The notes below the pieces were generated by a model. It was not told the DNA's origin. It did no database searches and worked only from the letters and a program-made list of their open reading frames with translations. A DNA stretch of 32,860 nucleotides from Anaerolineae bacterium (GTDB lineage Bacteria; Chloroflexota; Anaerolineae; Anaerolineales; Villigracilaceae). The position numbers and the translations under genes are program-made. Below, piece after piece: positions 7,678 to 15,492 of the stretch; the first letter of the stretch is position 1, and each line of letters opens with the position of its first letter. The stretch spans positions 1 through 32,860 of the forward strand of contig JABGQU010000018.1 in NCBI GenBank assembly GCA_018648605.1, written 5' to 3'.

Positions 7678-8685
7678 TCATGAAAGTGCATCCATGTGAT
7701 AGAAAAACTCCCGCAACAATTCAGGAACGATCCACGCATATTCAGGACGCATTATTTCATCCATCTGAGTAATGCTTTCTTTCCATGCTATTGTTTTGAC
7801 AATCGAAGAAACTGGTTTTGAAAGATCATAAGCCCTAAATAAATCATCCTTAGGCGCATATTTCTCAAAGGGCTTTAAGTAAATATCAAGCAACTCAGCC
7901 ATCTCTGGTGTAAAAACATATTCATCCAGATCGAGCGACATTTCAATACTAACGAAAAAAGTACGCAAAGAAACGAAAGGGTGCGTTATATCGGCATCAC
8001 CCCAATCAAAGAAGGTAATACGTCCGTCTTTGACCAGCACATTGGCATCATGAAAGTCGCCATGATTAAGCGATTCGGGGATTCCAACAGCAGCTAAATC
8101 GGCGCAAACTTGCTCAAATTGAGATTCTAAAGCTTGACACTTCAAAAACTCATCAGAACTCAAACCTTTCTCCTGTCCAAGCATCAGACTTTCTTTATCA
8201 GCAAGCAGTTCCGTGTAAATCAAAGGCAATGATGCAAGACGACGATCTGGAATGCCTGTGTTCAACATCTCATCAAGGTGTTCAGAAAGCCCGATCTGCA
8301 ACTCGGCGTAACGTTGGATAACCGGCACCCAAGGTTTGATATCCTTCGTTGGACGGATCAATGACCGTAACTGTTCACCCGCATCTCGCATCAGCAACCA
8401 GCCATTTTTGGCATCGATAGCGATGAGCTGCAGCATATCATCCGGATACCATTCAGCAAGTTTCTCGGTCAATGCAATCTCGCTTATTGACTCTGGTGCA
8501 ACAGCCTTGAAGAATATTTCCCCTTGATCAGATTCTACCGACATCACCGTCGACCAATGGCGGATATGCGGCTGTTCGATCTCGCCGGTTAATTGGAAGC
8601 CATTTCGCTCCGCTCCAGTGCGTATCCAGGCGTGAACTTTCTCCTGCCAAGTCGGATCATTCCAGAGCAATTCAGTTTCTGCCAT
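7678..8685 (-). CDS. Aminoglycoside phosphotransferase (APH)-fold kinase
   Basis: This 335-residue soluble protein of the APH/choline-kinase fold phosphorylates an unknown small molecule or protein. The Brenner motif NHGDFHDANVLV (catalytic Asp and Asn) and the metal-binding FFDWGDADITHP are intact. The N-lobe Lys probably lies in EIFFKAV. I chose the ATG at 8685 because GGAAGGA precedes it, and the ATG overlaps the stop of sodX by one base (TAATG), indicating translational coupling. It ends at the bidirectional terminator. Coupling to a nickel-SOD protease gene is unexpected. A true aminoglycoside-resistance role is unlikely given the context. Confidence 0.85.
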   Translation of the reverse strand: MAETELLWNDPTWQEKVHAWIRTGAERNGFQLTGEIEQPHIRHWSTVMSVESDQGEIFFKAVAPESISEIALTEKLAEWYPDDMLQLIAIDAKNGWLLMRDAGEQLRSLIRPTKDIKPWVPVIQRYAELQIGLSEHLDEMLNTGIPDRRLASLPLIYTELLADKESLMLGQEKGLSSDEFLKCQALESQFEQVCADLAAVGIPESLNHGDFHDANVLVKDGRITFFDWGDADITHPFVSLRTFFVSIEMSLDLDEYVFTPEMAELLDIYLKPFEKYAPKDDLFRAYDLSKPVSSIVKTIAWKESITQMDEIMRPEYAWIVPELLREFFYHMDALS

Positions 8686-8969
8686 TATTTTTCCTTCCTG
8701 CGAATATGCCAAACAACTTTTCCTTGCACCTTGTCTGGATTCACCGGTCCCAAACGGCGGCTATCAAGACTATTTTCGCCCGTCCCGACCACATAGATAC
8801 CTTGTTCCGTGATCTTCTCCACCCGCTTGATGAGCGTCCCGTATAGCTGGTTGTGAAAGACGATCACATCATCCACTTTGGGTTGAGATGTGCGCAGAAT
8901 GAGTACAAAGTCTCCGTGCTGATACTCAGGAGACATACTATCCCCTTGAATGCGCAAAACCTTGAACAT
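8685..8969 (-). CDS. sodX: Nickel-type superoxide dismutase maturation protease
   Basis: This 94-residue S24/S26-type serine protease probably removes the N-terminal propeptide of SodN so that its new N-terminal His can bind nickel. It has the nucleophile motif GDSMSPEYQHGD (Ser at about 11) and the general-base Lys in GTLIKRV, as in signal peptidase and LexA folds, but no membrane anchor. I used the ATG at 8969, which has GGAGAGG before it and gives an N-terminus (MFKVLRIQGDSM) typical of the family, instead of the longer ORF-track start. It follows sodN on the same strand after 173 nt containing a terminator-like hairpin and a repeat, and overlaps the kinase gene by one base. Confidence 0.85.
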   Translation of the reverse strand: MFKVLRIQGDSMSPEYQHGDFVLILRTSQPKVDDVIVFHNQLYGTLIKRVEKITEQGIYVVGTGENSLDSRRLGPVNPDKVQGKVVWHIRRKEK

Positions 8970-9000
8970 GAGCCTTACCTCTCCAACAAAAAAACAATTC

Positions 9001-9078
9001 ACCACAGAGCACACGGAGAGCGCAGAGTTTTTTTCTCTGCTTTTCTTTTCTCTCTGTGCGCTCAGTGAACTCTGTGGT
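9001..9078. repeat. ACCACAGAG...CTCTGTGGT inverted repeat between sodX and sodN
   Basis: The outer arms ACCACAGAG and CTCTGTGGT pair exactly. Inside, GAGCGCAGAG pairs with CTCTGTGCGCTC with few mismatches. The central part is a pyrimidine-rich tract. It resembles the dispersed CACAGAG/CACGGAG intergenic repeats of environmental bacteria. Confidence 0.6.
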
Positions 9079-9084
9079 AATGAA

Positions 9085-9117
9085 AAGTGACTGCCAATTT
9101 GAAAATGACAGTCACTT
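9085..9117 (-). terminator. Terminator after sodN
   Basis: AAGTGACTGcCA pairs with TGaCAGTCACTT around a short loop, and on the minus strand it is followed by TTTTCATTA. It begins 26 nt after the sodN stop. It would make sodN the most abundant part of the transcript and attenuate sodX and the kinase. Confidence 0.7.
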
Positions 9118-9142
9118 ATTTTACCTAGAAAAACGGATCAGC

Positions 9143-9622
9143 TTAGAGGTTAGGGTAAACCATCTCAAGTGCGGGTGCGTAAGGCGCATTCGCTTTCTTG
9201 GTGGCAACACCTTTGGTTTCCCAGAAGATCGCAGAGAATTCATTGATCGCAGCGACAAAAGCGACACCGACTTCGCGGTCTGCGCTTTGGCGGCATGTCG
9301 AACCAAGTTGCATGATCTTGTGAACCAACTCGTCCACGTTCGGGTGCTTATCTTTCTTGAAGTAATCACCCCAAATAATACGCACTTCGTGCTTGGCTTT
9401 TTCTGCGTGTTCTTCTTTTACGGTGATATAGCGCCCCATGCTGTTCTCATGGGCAACACCATCATGATCTTCAGCAGCCATCAAATCCATCATGCGGACA
9501 ACGGTCAGTGCAGAGATCTGGGCAGTGCTGGGATCATAGATACCACAAGGTACGTCGCAATGTGCCTGGGCACGTTCAAAAGTAGCTTTCTCGTCAAGCG
9601 CTTCAAACAAATGGTAGAACAT
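9143..9622 (-). CDS. sodN: Nickel superoxide dismutase
   Basis: This cytosolic enzyme dismutates superoxide to O2 and H2O2 at a nickel centre. The nickel hook HCDVPCGIY is complete at residues 21-29, matching HCxxPCxxY: the future N-terminal His, two Cys ligands and the hook Tyr. The first 20 residues form the propeptide that SodX would cleave after Ala20. The ATG at 9622 has AAGGAG upstream and gives 159 aa, normal for NiSOD precursors. A consensus sigma-70 promoter (9695-9723) drives it with a leader of about 65 nt. The neighbouring sodX gene supports the call. Confidence 0.96.
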   Translation of the reverse strand: MFYHLFEALDEKATFERAQAHCDVPCGIYDPSTAQISALTVVRMMDLMAAEDHDGVAHENSMGRYITVKEEHAEKAKHEVRIIWGDYFKKDKHPNVDELVHKIMQLGSTCRQSADREVGVAFVAAINEFSAIFWETKGVATKKANAPYAPALEMVYPNL

Positions 9623-9694
9623 TATTTTCTCCTTCTTACTTGGTTTCATTCATAATAATTTCATCAAATGGAGGGTATCCCCTGCACAAGAGGA

Positions 9695-9723
9695 ATAATA
9701 CTAATAAAGATAAATTTTGTCAA
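9695..9723 (-). promoter_or_regulatory. Sigma-70 promoter of sodN
   Basis: On the minus strand, TTGACA (9718-9723) and TATTAT (9695-9700) are separated by exactly 17 nt. The leader to the ATG is about 65 nt and contains a short GGGATACCC palindrome that could hold a regulator. No known Nur or Fur box was identified with confidence. Confidence 0.85.
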
Positions 9724-9882
9724 CAAATTCATAAATATTATTATAAATTTCATATACTTCGCAACATCTCAACATGAATATATTCGCCCACTCGTATGAG
9801 TAAACTCACTCATCCTCCTCTTTCAAAATGAGGTAGAATAGGGGCGTTCGCTTGAAATAATCGTTCCTAAGAGGAGAAAAAT

Positions 9883-10272
9883 ATGACTCACATTATTACC
9901 AGTTTGTGCCTACGCGACAGCGGCTGTGTGGAAGTCTGCCCTGTTGAGTGCATCGTCCCCGGCACCCCGCAAGAAGAGTATCCTTGGTTCTATATTGACC
10001 CTGATACCTGCATCGACTGCGGCGCCTGCATTCCAGAGTGCCCTTACAACGCTATTTTTGTTGAAGATGAAGTTCCTGATCCTTACGTTGCTGAAGGCGG
10101 CGAATTCATCTCCCGCGTTGGTCTTACCGGTCACTACGAAAATACCGATCACCACGGAAATCCTGTTGTTCTCGAAACCGCTAAAAAACTCGAGGCTGGT
10201 GAAGAAGTTGATCTCACCGCAGATATTCAACCTAACTACGACTACTTCGATGGTGGTCCTGGCTACGAATAA
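9883..10272 (+). CDS. 7Fe (3Fe-4S/4Fe-4S) ferredoxin, FdxA type
   Basis: This 129-residue soluble electron carrier has Cys at 9, 15, 19 and 23 and then 43, 46, 49 and 53 (CIDCGACIPECP). By analogy with Azotobacter ferredoxin I, Cys9/15/53 would hold a 3Fe-4S cluster and Cys19/43/46/49 the 4Fe-4S cluster, leaving Cys23 free. The first spacing is x5 rather than the usual x7. The C-terminal 60 residues are an acidic extension with helix-turn segments. AAGAGGAG is well placed before the ATG, TAGAAT at 9833-9838 may be the -10, and a good terminator follows. It is monocistronic and divergent from sodN. Confidence 0.92.
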   Translation: MTHIITSLCLRDSGCVEVCPVECIVPGTPQEEYPWFYIDPDTCIDCGACIPECPYNAIFVEDEVPDPYVAEGGEFISRVGLTGHYENTDHHGNPVVLETAKKLEAGEEVDLTADIQPNYDYFDGGPGYE

Positions 10273-10286
10273 AACGAAATAAACGC

Positions 10287-10315
10287 AAAGAGCCGTTCGT
10301 AAGAGCGGCTCTTTT
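10287..10315 (+). terminator. Rho-independent terminator of the ferredoxin gene
   Basis: AAAGAGCCG pairs with CGGCTCTTT across a 10-nt loop, followed by TTGATTT. It starts 15 nt after the ferredoxin stop and 5 nt before the end of the convergent GT2 gene, so it may serve both. Confidence 0.88.
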
Positions 10316-10319
10316 TGAT

Positions 10320-11342
10320 TTAAGCAGCCGCCCACCAATCTTTCCCCTCTTCGTAACCAAAATTATTCAATCTTTCGCGGATAAGTTTCCGCGCCCCACG
10401 TGACCCGACACTTGCCAGCAGCGCAGGGTTTTGATACTGCCCCCAGCATTCTGCCAACGCATCCGGCGCGATGATCGGTTTACCGCGCCGCGTGCGCCCG
10501 ATCTTCTTCGGGTCTATATCCACAAAGGCCACCAAGGGCACATCTTGCCGCTCAAGCTGCTTTGCCAATCTGCGTCCCATCATCCCGGAACCCCAAATGA
10601 TGACCGCATCCCGTCCTTTGAGCGGACCGAGCGCGAGATAATAGGCTTTCGCGCGTAAAAAGTTTTCCAGCGAATAACGGCTATCGGTATGCGTGATCCG
10701 TTCGGGGTGTTCGCGCCATTCGTGCAAAACTTCGGGGATCTTGGCGAATTTCGCGCCAGCCAGATACATCCGCAAATAGAGATCATAATCTTCGGGGAAA
10801 CCGCGTTCTTCATAACCGCCCATCTTCAAGAGCCACTCACGCCGAAACATCACACTGGGATTTGGCAAAGGGCTTTCGACAAATATCTCACGTTTGATCT
10901 CATCGTCTGTCACAAGCGAATTTAGCCAGCGAATATAGACCTGAAAACCCTCGCCAACATCGCTTTCAGGGAAAGCTTTAACTAGCGAGCTAATCAACGC
11001 ATAATCTGGATTCGCTTCAAGGAAGGCAACCTGTTTCTCAAGACGCTGCGGATGCGCGCGGTCATCTGCGTCCATTCGGGCAATCGTTGGGGCAACGGAA
11101 GCAAGCATCCCGGCGTTCGAGGCGGAGATGACTCCGCTATGGGGCTGGGAGATGACTTTGAAACGGGGATCCTTTCTCGCCCAATCACCCAGTATCAATC
11201 CTGTATGATCTGTTGAATCATCGTCCACGGCAATCACTTCAAAATCGGATAATGTCTGTGCAGCGAGACTCTGAAGGGTTTCTTCGAGGGTTTTTGCGGC
11301 GTTATAACAAGGTAGAATGACAGAGGTTTGGGGGCTTTTCAT
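10320..11342 (-). CDS. GT2 glycosyltransferase with C-terminal Rossmann-like domain
   Basis: Residues 1 to about 230 form a GT-A family 2 glycosyltransferase: SVILPCYNAAKTLEETL, the nucleotide-sugar motif VDDDST and the DxD-like MDADD, then PNPSVMFRR and GFPEDYDLYLRM, the usual acceptor/catalytic ED region. Residues 245-340 add a compact Rossmann-like module (VIIWGSGMMGRRLAKQL, then VAFVDIDPKKIG) resembling nucleotide-binding domains of sugar-modifying proteins. It probably transfers a sugar to a surface glycan. There is no Shine-Dalgarno; TAAAAT lies 6 nt before the ATG, suggesting a leaderless transcript. It is transcribed alone and divergently from degV. Confidence 0.88.
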   Translation of the reverse strand: MKSPQTSVILPCYNAAKTLEETLQSLAAQTLSDFEVIAVDDDSTDHTGLILGDWARKDPRFKVISQPHSGVISASNAGMLASVAPTIARMDADDRAHPQRLEKQVAFLEANPDYALISSLVKAFPESDVGEGFQVYIRWLNSLVTDDEIKREIFVESPLPNPSVMFRREWLLKMGGYEERGFPEDYDLYLRMYLAGAKFAKIPEVLHEWREHPERITHTDSRYSLENFLRAKAYYLALGPLKGRDAVIIWGSGMMGRRLAKQLERQDVPLVAFVDIDPKKIGRTRRGKPIIAPDALAECWGQYQNPALLASVGSRGARKLIRERLNNFGYEEGKDWWAAA

Positions 11343-11368
11343 CTGGCTATTTTATCAGCCGAATCAGG

Positions 11369-11374
11369 TATAAT
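11369..11374 (+). promoter_or_regulatory. -10 hexamer of degV
   Basis: A perfect TATAAT lies 39 nt before the degV ATG. No convincing -35 is seen 17 nt further upstream. Confidence 0.5.
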
Positions 11375-11413
11375 GCCAATTGTGAATAATTAAACAAATA
11401 AAAGGAAAAGTAA

Positions 11414-12274
11414 ATGAAAATCGTAACCGATTGCGCGGCAGACTTGTCTGCGCAAGAATGCAAGGAACTCGGCGTGGTGGAAGCCCCGCTCTTTATCCAA
11501 TTCCCCGAAGGCGAGATCAACGCCACCGACATTACCCCCGATGAATTCTATGATCGCCTTGAGGCAATGCGCCCTGCTATCCCGACAACGGCACAACCTT
11601 CTGCCGGCATTTTTCAAAGCCTGTATGAAAAACTGGCAGAGACAAAAGAGCAGGTTCTTTCGATCCATATCTCTTCTGGTTTAAGCGGCACACTCAACTC
11701 TGCCATCACTGGCGCAGCGCAACTGAAAGAGAAAATGGTCTCCACTGTGGACAGCATGACGCTCTCTGGTGGGCAACGCTTTCAGGTTTTAGCTGCCGTA
11801 AAAGCTGCCAAGGCTGGCTGGAATTTGGACACGATCAAAGAGCGCTTGGATGCGATCCGCGCGAAGACCGAAGTGATCTACACGCTCGAAACACTCGAAT
11901 ATTTGGCACGCGGCGGACGCATTGGCAGAGTGCAGGCTTTGGCTGGCTCATTGCTCAATATCAAGCCCGTCATCCGCGTTGACCGCAACGATGGAAAATA
12001 CACCACGGTTGGCAAGGGGCGCACCGTAAAGAAGAATGTAGCCATGATGGTCGATCATCTCTCAGAGATGTATGGCAACGTTCCGCTTTGGGCAACCGTT
12101 TTGCACGGACGCTTTGAGCAGGGTGCCGAGATGATGTCGAGTTCTTTGCAGGAGCGTTTGAATATTGCGAAACTCGAAGTAACGCGTATCTCGCCTGTTT
12201 TGGGCGTGCACACGGGACCTGGCATTGTCGGCGCAGCAATTTTGCCGATGAGCTTGATCGAAGATTTGCTCTAA
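11414..12274 (+). CDS. DegV family fatty-acid-binding protein
   Basis: This 286-residue two-domain protein of the DegV/FakB family binds a long-chain fatty acid and, in Firmicutes, presents it to the kinase FakA. Signature segments are IVTDCAADLS at the N-terminus, IPTTAQPSAGIF (the TSQPS-like acyl-binding loop), SIHISSGLSGTLNSA, VDSMTLSGGQ, and LEYLARGGRIGRVQA. Length and layout are normal. AAAGGAAA precedes the ATG. The gene is monocistronic, closed by the hairpin at 12329-12356. No FakA-like kinase is in the window. Confidence 0.93.
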   Translation: MKIVTDCAADLSAQECKELGVVEAPLFIQFPEGEINATDITPDEFYDRLEAMRPAIPTTAQPSAGIFQSLYEKLAETKEQVLSIHISSGLSGTLNSAITGAAQLKEKMVSTVDSMTLSGGQRFQVLAAVKAAKAGWNLDTIKERLDAIRAKTEVIYTLETLEYLARGGRIGRVQALAGSLLNIKPVIRVDRNDGKYTTVGKGRTVKKNVAMMVDHLSEMYGNVPLWATVLHGRFEQGAEMMSSSLQERLNIAKLEVTRISPVLGVHTGPGIVGAAILPMSLIEDLL

Positions 12275-12280
12275 CTAATA

Positions 12281-12320
12281 GAACGCGGATTTTTCAGATT
12301 TAGCAGATTTACGCTGATTT
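12281..12320. repeat. Decayed dispersed intergenic repeat after degV
   Basis: GAACGCGGATTTTTCAGATTTAGCAGATTTACGCTGATTT consists of repeated (C)AGATTT/TGATTT words and shares CGGAT..CAGATTT with the element at 1391-1430. Confidence 0.4.
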
Positions 12321-12328
12321 AAAAGCAA

Positions 12329-12356
12329 ACACCGAGTATTTAAAAATACTTGGTGT
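12329..12356. terminator. Terminator between degV and the small membrane protein gene
   Basis: ACACCGAGTATTT pairs with AAATACTTGGTGT with one G-U pair and a very small loop, followed by CTTTTTATTTTT. It lies between convergent genes, 55 nt after degV, and probably terminates degV. Confidence 0.85.
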
Positions 12357-12376
12357 CTTTTTATTTTTCGTGAGTG

Positions 12377-12775
12377 TTACTCTTCCCTAACTTTTCCATC
12401 TATTGCAAGCGGTTCATCTTCAACAACTTCAGCTTCGATCATAGGAGGGGCATCTTCTTTGCCTTTCAGCATCTGCATCGTCCCCAACGTCCCGCCCAAA
12501 AGCGGAACAATTGCAGGCAGCGGCGTCGGGATGCCAGTCAGCACGCCAACCAACATCCCTTTGCCGATCGCAGCACCCCAATTATCCTTGAAGCTATGGC
12601 GCTGGATTAAAATACTGGGAATCGTCAAAGCTGCGCCAACCGCAACAGAAATAGGCCAGCTCAGCTCGAAGGTAAGCGTTTCTGCACCGAAAAGCATCAT
12701 ATCGACTGCGAACATGCCAAATCCCACAAGGGGATGCAAACCAAAAGATTTCGAAAGTTTTTTCAGGGCGTCCAT
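12377..12775 (-). CDS. Small integral membrane protein, unknown function
   Basis: This 132-residue protein has three or so hydrophobic segments (LVGFGMFAVDMMLFG, ISVAVGAALTIPS, GMLVGVLTGIPTPLPAIVPLL) and a cytosolic, acidic C-terminal tail (EAEVVEDEP). The ORF track starts further upstream, inside the alkD-like gene, with an artificial Lys/Arg-rich extension; the ATG at 12775 has GAGGAG before it and is the better start. It follows the glycosylase gene by 16 nt and is likely the last gene of a dNK-AlkD operon. I do not recognise the family. Confidence 0.75.
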   Translation of the reverse strand: MDALKKLSKSFGLHPLVGFGMFAVDMMLFGAETLTFELSWPISVAVGAALTIPSILIQRHSFKDNWGAAIGKGMLVGVLTGIPTPLPAIVPLLGGTLGTMQMLKGKEDAPPMIEAEVVEDEPLAIDGKVREE

Positions 12776-12791
12776 TATTCTCCTCGACTCT

Positions 12792-13481
12792 TTATTTCTT
12801 CTTTGTCTTCTTTTTCTCACGATAAGCCAAAGTCTTTTCAATATACCCAGCCGCATCGGGCGTTTTACAACTCGTTTGACCATGATCGACTTCAACTTTG
12901 CCAATTTTCTCCGCGCTCTGCATCGCGCGCGCCGTCAACAGTGAGTTACGAATGCCGATCGCGATCAGGGCATTATTCATTCCATCTCGTACGCGATTTT
13001 TGCGCTGATGGATTTCCTTTTCGATCCGCTCTAAATAAGCAATAAAGTATTTATCCGGCAAAGCCGCATCATGCTGCGCAATATTTGCCAACAAATGCCA
13101 GCCCGCACGGCCGATCCACTCCGCGTCAGAAAGTGTCCACACTTCCATTTTTTCCTGCGAAAAAGCTGTACGCGCGATCAGGCTGGAGAACTCATCACAT
13201 TGAACGTAATTATTTAAATCCTGCACCCAAGTTTCAGCAATTTCAGCATCCATTTTTTGGGGATCAGCGATCATAGCCGCCAAAAGACGCGCTTCATGAT
13301 AGCCGGTTCTCCATAATTTCAATGCAAGTTCGTGTTCGCCCTTGTATTCTTTTTGCTTCTGGCGAAGAAACTTAAAACTGACCCCGAACATTTGCGTCCC
13401 CACCCCATGCCGCGCATAGACCTTTCGGTTTTGTGCCGTACCCGCTTCTTCAAGTTCCTTGAGAATTTTTTCAGCAGTCAT
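12792..13481 (-). CDS. DNA alkylation repair protein, AlkD-like HEAT-repeat glycosylase
   Basis: This 229-residue, all-helical protein of the AlkC/AlkD family excises 3-methyl- and 7-methylpurines from DNA in characterised members. Family features are GVGTQMFGVSFKFLRQKQKEY near the N-terminus, WRTGYHEARLLAAMI, and the WVQDLNNYVQCDEF segment, matching the conserved Trp/Asp active-site helices. The C-terminal tail is very Lys-rich and may aid DNA binding. Its ATG overlaps the kinase stop by one base (TAATG) and AGGA precedes it, so the pair is coupled. Some family members act as lesion sensors, so catalysis is likely but not certain. Confidence 0.87.
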   Translation of the reverse strand: MTAEKILKELEEAGTAQNRKVYARHGVGTQMFGVSFKFLRQKQKEYKGEHELALKLWRTGYHEARLLAAMIADPQKMDAEIAETWVQDLNNYVQCDEFSSLIARTAFSQEKMEVWTLSDAEWIGRAGWHLLANIAQHDAALPDKYFIAYLERIEKEIHQRKNRVRDGMNNALIAIGIRNSLLTARAMQSAEKIGKVEVDHGQTSCKTPDAAGYIEKTLAYREKKKTKKK

Positions 13482-14128
13482 TATTCCTGTCCGCGCAAAT
13501 CAACAACATCCTTGCCTGCTAATTTCTCTCGAATACGATCCGTAACGATCTCCAGCGCCTTTGGCTGGTTGACGTAATCGAGGTCATCGGTGCGGATCGT
13601 CAGTACCGGGCACAGGTCGAAGTGAGCAAGCCACTCGTCATAGAAGGAATCGAGCAGCGAGAGATATTCGGAGGTGATACCCGTTTCCATGCCACGCGCG
13701 CGCCGTTCGATGCGTTCCATTAAAACATCCACAGGCGCTTTCAGGTAAACGAGCAGATCGGGGCGCGGCAAACCTTCTACAACGAGATTGAAGAGACGTC
13801 GATAAGATTGATAATCACGCTCATTGATATTATTCAGATGGTGTAGAGCGCGCGCAAAAATATAATTATCTTCAAAAATACTGCGGTCAAGAATGGAGGA
13901 ACGAGCATCTTGAGCAGCTTCTAGGTATTGCTCTGCGCGATGACCCAAAAAGAAAACCTGCAAATGAAATGACCATTTGCGCATATCATCATAGAATTCT
14001 GAAAGATAGGGATTATCCGCCACCGATTCAAAATCGGTACGCCAGCCAAGACGGTCTCCCATCCGTTCTGTAAGCGATGTTTTACCAACGCCAATATTTC
14101 CGGCAACGACAACGAGATGTTTTGTCAT
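13481..14128 (-). CDS. Deoxynucleoside kinase (dGK/dAK family)
   Basis: This 215-residue kinase phosphorylates deoxynucleosides for dNTP salvage. It has the P-loop GNIGVGKTS, a FESVADNPYL segment, the DRSIFED motif (substrate-binding DRS/ERS), and an Arg-rich LID, RIERRARGME. The final third is helical, as in the human dCK/dGK and Bacillus Dgk/Dck enzymes. AAGGAG precedes the ATG. It is the first gene of a three-gene unit with the AlkD-like glycosylase and a membrane protein. Which deoxynucleoside it prefers cannot be told from sequence. Confidence 0.92.
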   Translation of the reverse strand: MTKHLVVVAGNIGVGKTSLTERMGDRLGWRTDFESVADNPYLSEFYDDMRKWSFHLQVFFLGHRAEQYLEAAQDARSSILDRSIFEDNYIFARALHHLNNINERDYQSYRRLFNLVVEGLPRPDLLVYLKAPVDVLMERIERRARGMETGITSEYLSLLDSFYDEWLAHFDLCPVLTIRTDDLDYVNQPKALEIVTDRIREKLAGKDVVDLRGQE

Positions 14129-14190
14129 ATTTTTTCTCCTTGTGTATATCTTACCGCAAAGTTTTATTCATGCGCATTTTTTAATAAAAA

Positions 14191-14220
14191 ACAGCTCCGG
14201 TCTATGAAAATCAGAGCTGT
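14191..14220 (-). terminator. Terminator of the ABC/MFS export operon
   Basis: On the minus strand ACAGCTC pairs with GAGCTGT around a 16-nt loop that can pair further, and it is followed by TTTTTTATT. It lies about 20 nt after the MFS stop. Confidence 0.75.
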
Positions 14221-14238
14221 AATTATTTACCAAGCAAA

Positions 14239-15480
14239 CTAAATCGTAGGTGCTGGTTCAACGACAGGGTCAGGATTATGCATTTTATGCAGAATAACAA
14301 ACCCAAGCGTGGCAAGCAGCCCGATAAATCCGCTGACGATCCAAAGCATATTCGGATTCGCGCTGTCGAGAAGCAACCCGGCAAAATAAGGCCCGATCGC
14401 AAAGGCAATTCCCCAGGTAAGCCCTGAAACCGCCATATAACGTCCACGCATATCTTCGGGCGCAAAACTCGCCACCAGCGATTGCTGGAAAGGGGCCACG
14501 ACCATTTCTCCAATTGTGATAACGATCATCGCGGTAACAAAGAGTGAAAAACCACCGATCAGGGCATACATGGCAAAACCAATCGCGTAGAGGAAAGTGC
14601 CCAACGCCATCATAAGCAGAGGCTTCTGCTTTTCAAGCCGACGCGTAAGCCAGAATTGAAGCGCAACAACAATGACGGCATTAATGCTCAACAAAGAACC
14701 ATAACCGATCTCTGGCAGACCACGATAATCTCTCAAAAAGACTCCGAGCGTTGAGTTCATATTCATGTATACAAGCGTCATCATGATCGTGACGCCAACA
14801 AAGAGAACGAAGGGCGTATCCCTAAAAACACGACCATACCCTTTGAAAGTTTGTTGCATGGTTTCAGGTACTGCATCCGGGTCACCTTGCGGTTTTGTCT
14901 CAGGCAAAGCAATGAGCACGATCGCCGCAGCGACCAGGCTGATAACTGCATCTACGATAAAGAGAGTCAAATACGAATGAGCGATCAATAAGCCTGCAAT
15001 CGGCGGGGCAATAATGACAGCTACATTGAAAATCACACGAATAATGCCATAGCCTTCGGCGCGTTTTTCTTCGGGCAGTAAGTCTGCTACAACCGCTTCG
15101 TGCGCAGGTCCACCGATACTGGATAGCGTGCCAACAATAACCGTAATCCAAATAAAAAACTCAAGCGATGGCGCAAAACCCATCCCAAGGGCGCTGACGG
15201 ACGAAAGCACAAGACTCGCAATGATCACACCTTTGCGTCCCATGCGATCCGTAATGGCTCCACCAATAGCACTTCCTACGAAACCTGAGACAGAGAAGAT
15301 CGCAAAGAGAATACCAACGGTGGACATGGTAAGGTCAAATTTTTGCGTGAGATAAAGCGCGAAGAAGGGATAGAGCATGAAGCCCCCCAAGCGATCTATA
15401 AAGACGATAATATTATATGTCCAAAAGGCGCGCGGGTACTCGCCATAAACTTTCTTTGCGTTTTCCAGTAAATTATTCAT
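14239..15480 (-). CDS. MFS drug/multidrug-type transporter
   Basis: This 12-TM major facilitator protein of about 413 residues carries the loop 2-3 motif GGAITDRMGRKG and the export-type motif C region GPAHEAVVADLLPEEKRAEGYG, seen in proton-driven efflux pumps. The ORF-track start is a TTG at 15489; I use the ATG at 15480, although GGAGA is close to it (3-4 nt), so the exact start is unsure. It follows the second ABC-2 permease by about a dozen bases and is the last gene of a four-gene unit. Pairing an MFS pump with a complete ABC-2 exporter suggests shared regulation by a toxic compound or membrane stress. Confidence 0.9.
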   Translation of the reverse strand: MNNLLENAKKVYGEYPRAFWTYNIIVFIDRLGGFMLYPFFALYLTQKFDLTMSTVGILFAIFSVSGFVGSAIGGAITDRMGRKGVIIASLVLSSVSALGMGFAPSLEFFIWITVIVGTLSSIGGPAHEAVVADLLPEEKRAEGYGIIRVIFNVAVIIAPPIAGLLIAHSYLTLFIVDAVISLVAAAIVLIALPETKPQGDPDAVPETMQQTFKGYGRVFRDTPFVLFVGVTIMMTLVYMNMNSTLGVFLRDYRGLPEIGYGSLLSINAVIVVALQFWLTRRLEKQKPLLMMALGTFLYAIGFAMYALIGGFSLFVTAMIVITIGEMVVAPFQQSLVASFAPEDMRGRYMAVSGLTWGIAFAIGPYFAGLLLDSANPNMLWIVSGFIGLLATLGFVILHKMHNPDPVVEPAPTI

Positions 15481-15492
15481 ATTCTCCAAACC

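Noticed and set aside
7678-8685. APH-like kinase as an antibiotic-resistance gene
   Set aside because: It is coupled to sodX, with no resistance or mobile-element context, and APH-fold kinases have many other substrates.
8853-9655. Plus-strand ORFs opposite sodX and sodN
   Set aside because: SodN and SodX motifs are unmistakable on the minus strand; the opposite ORFs are shadows.
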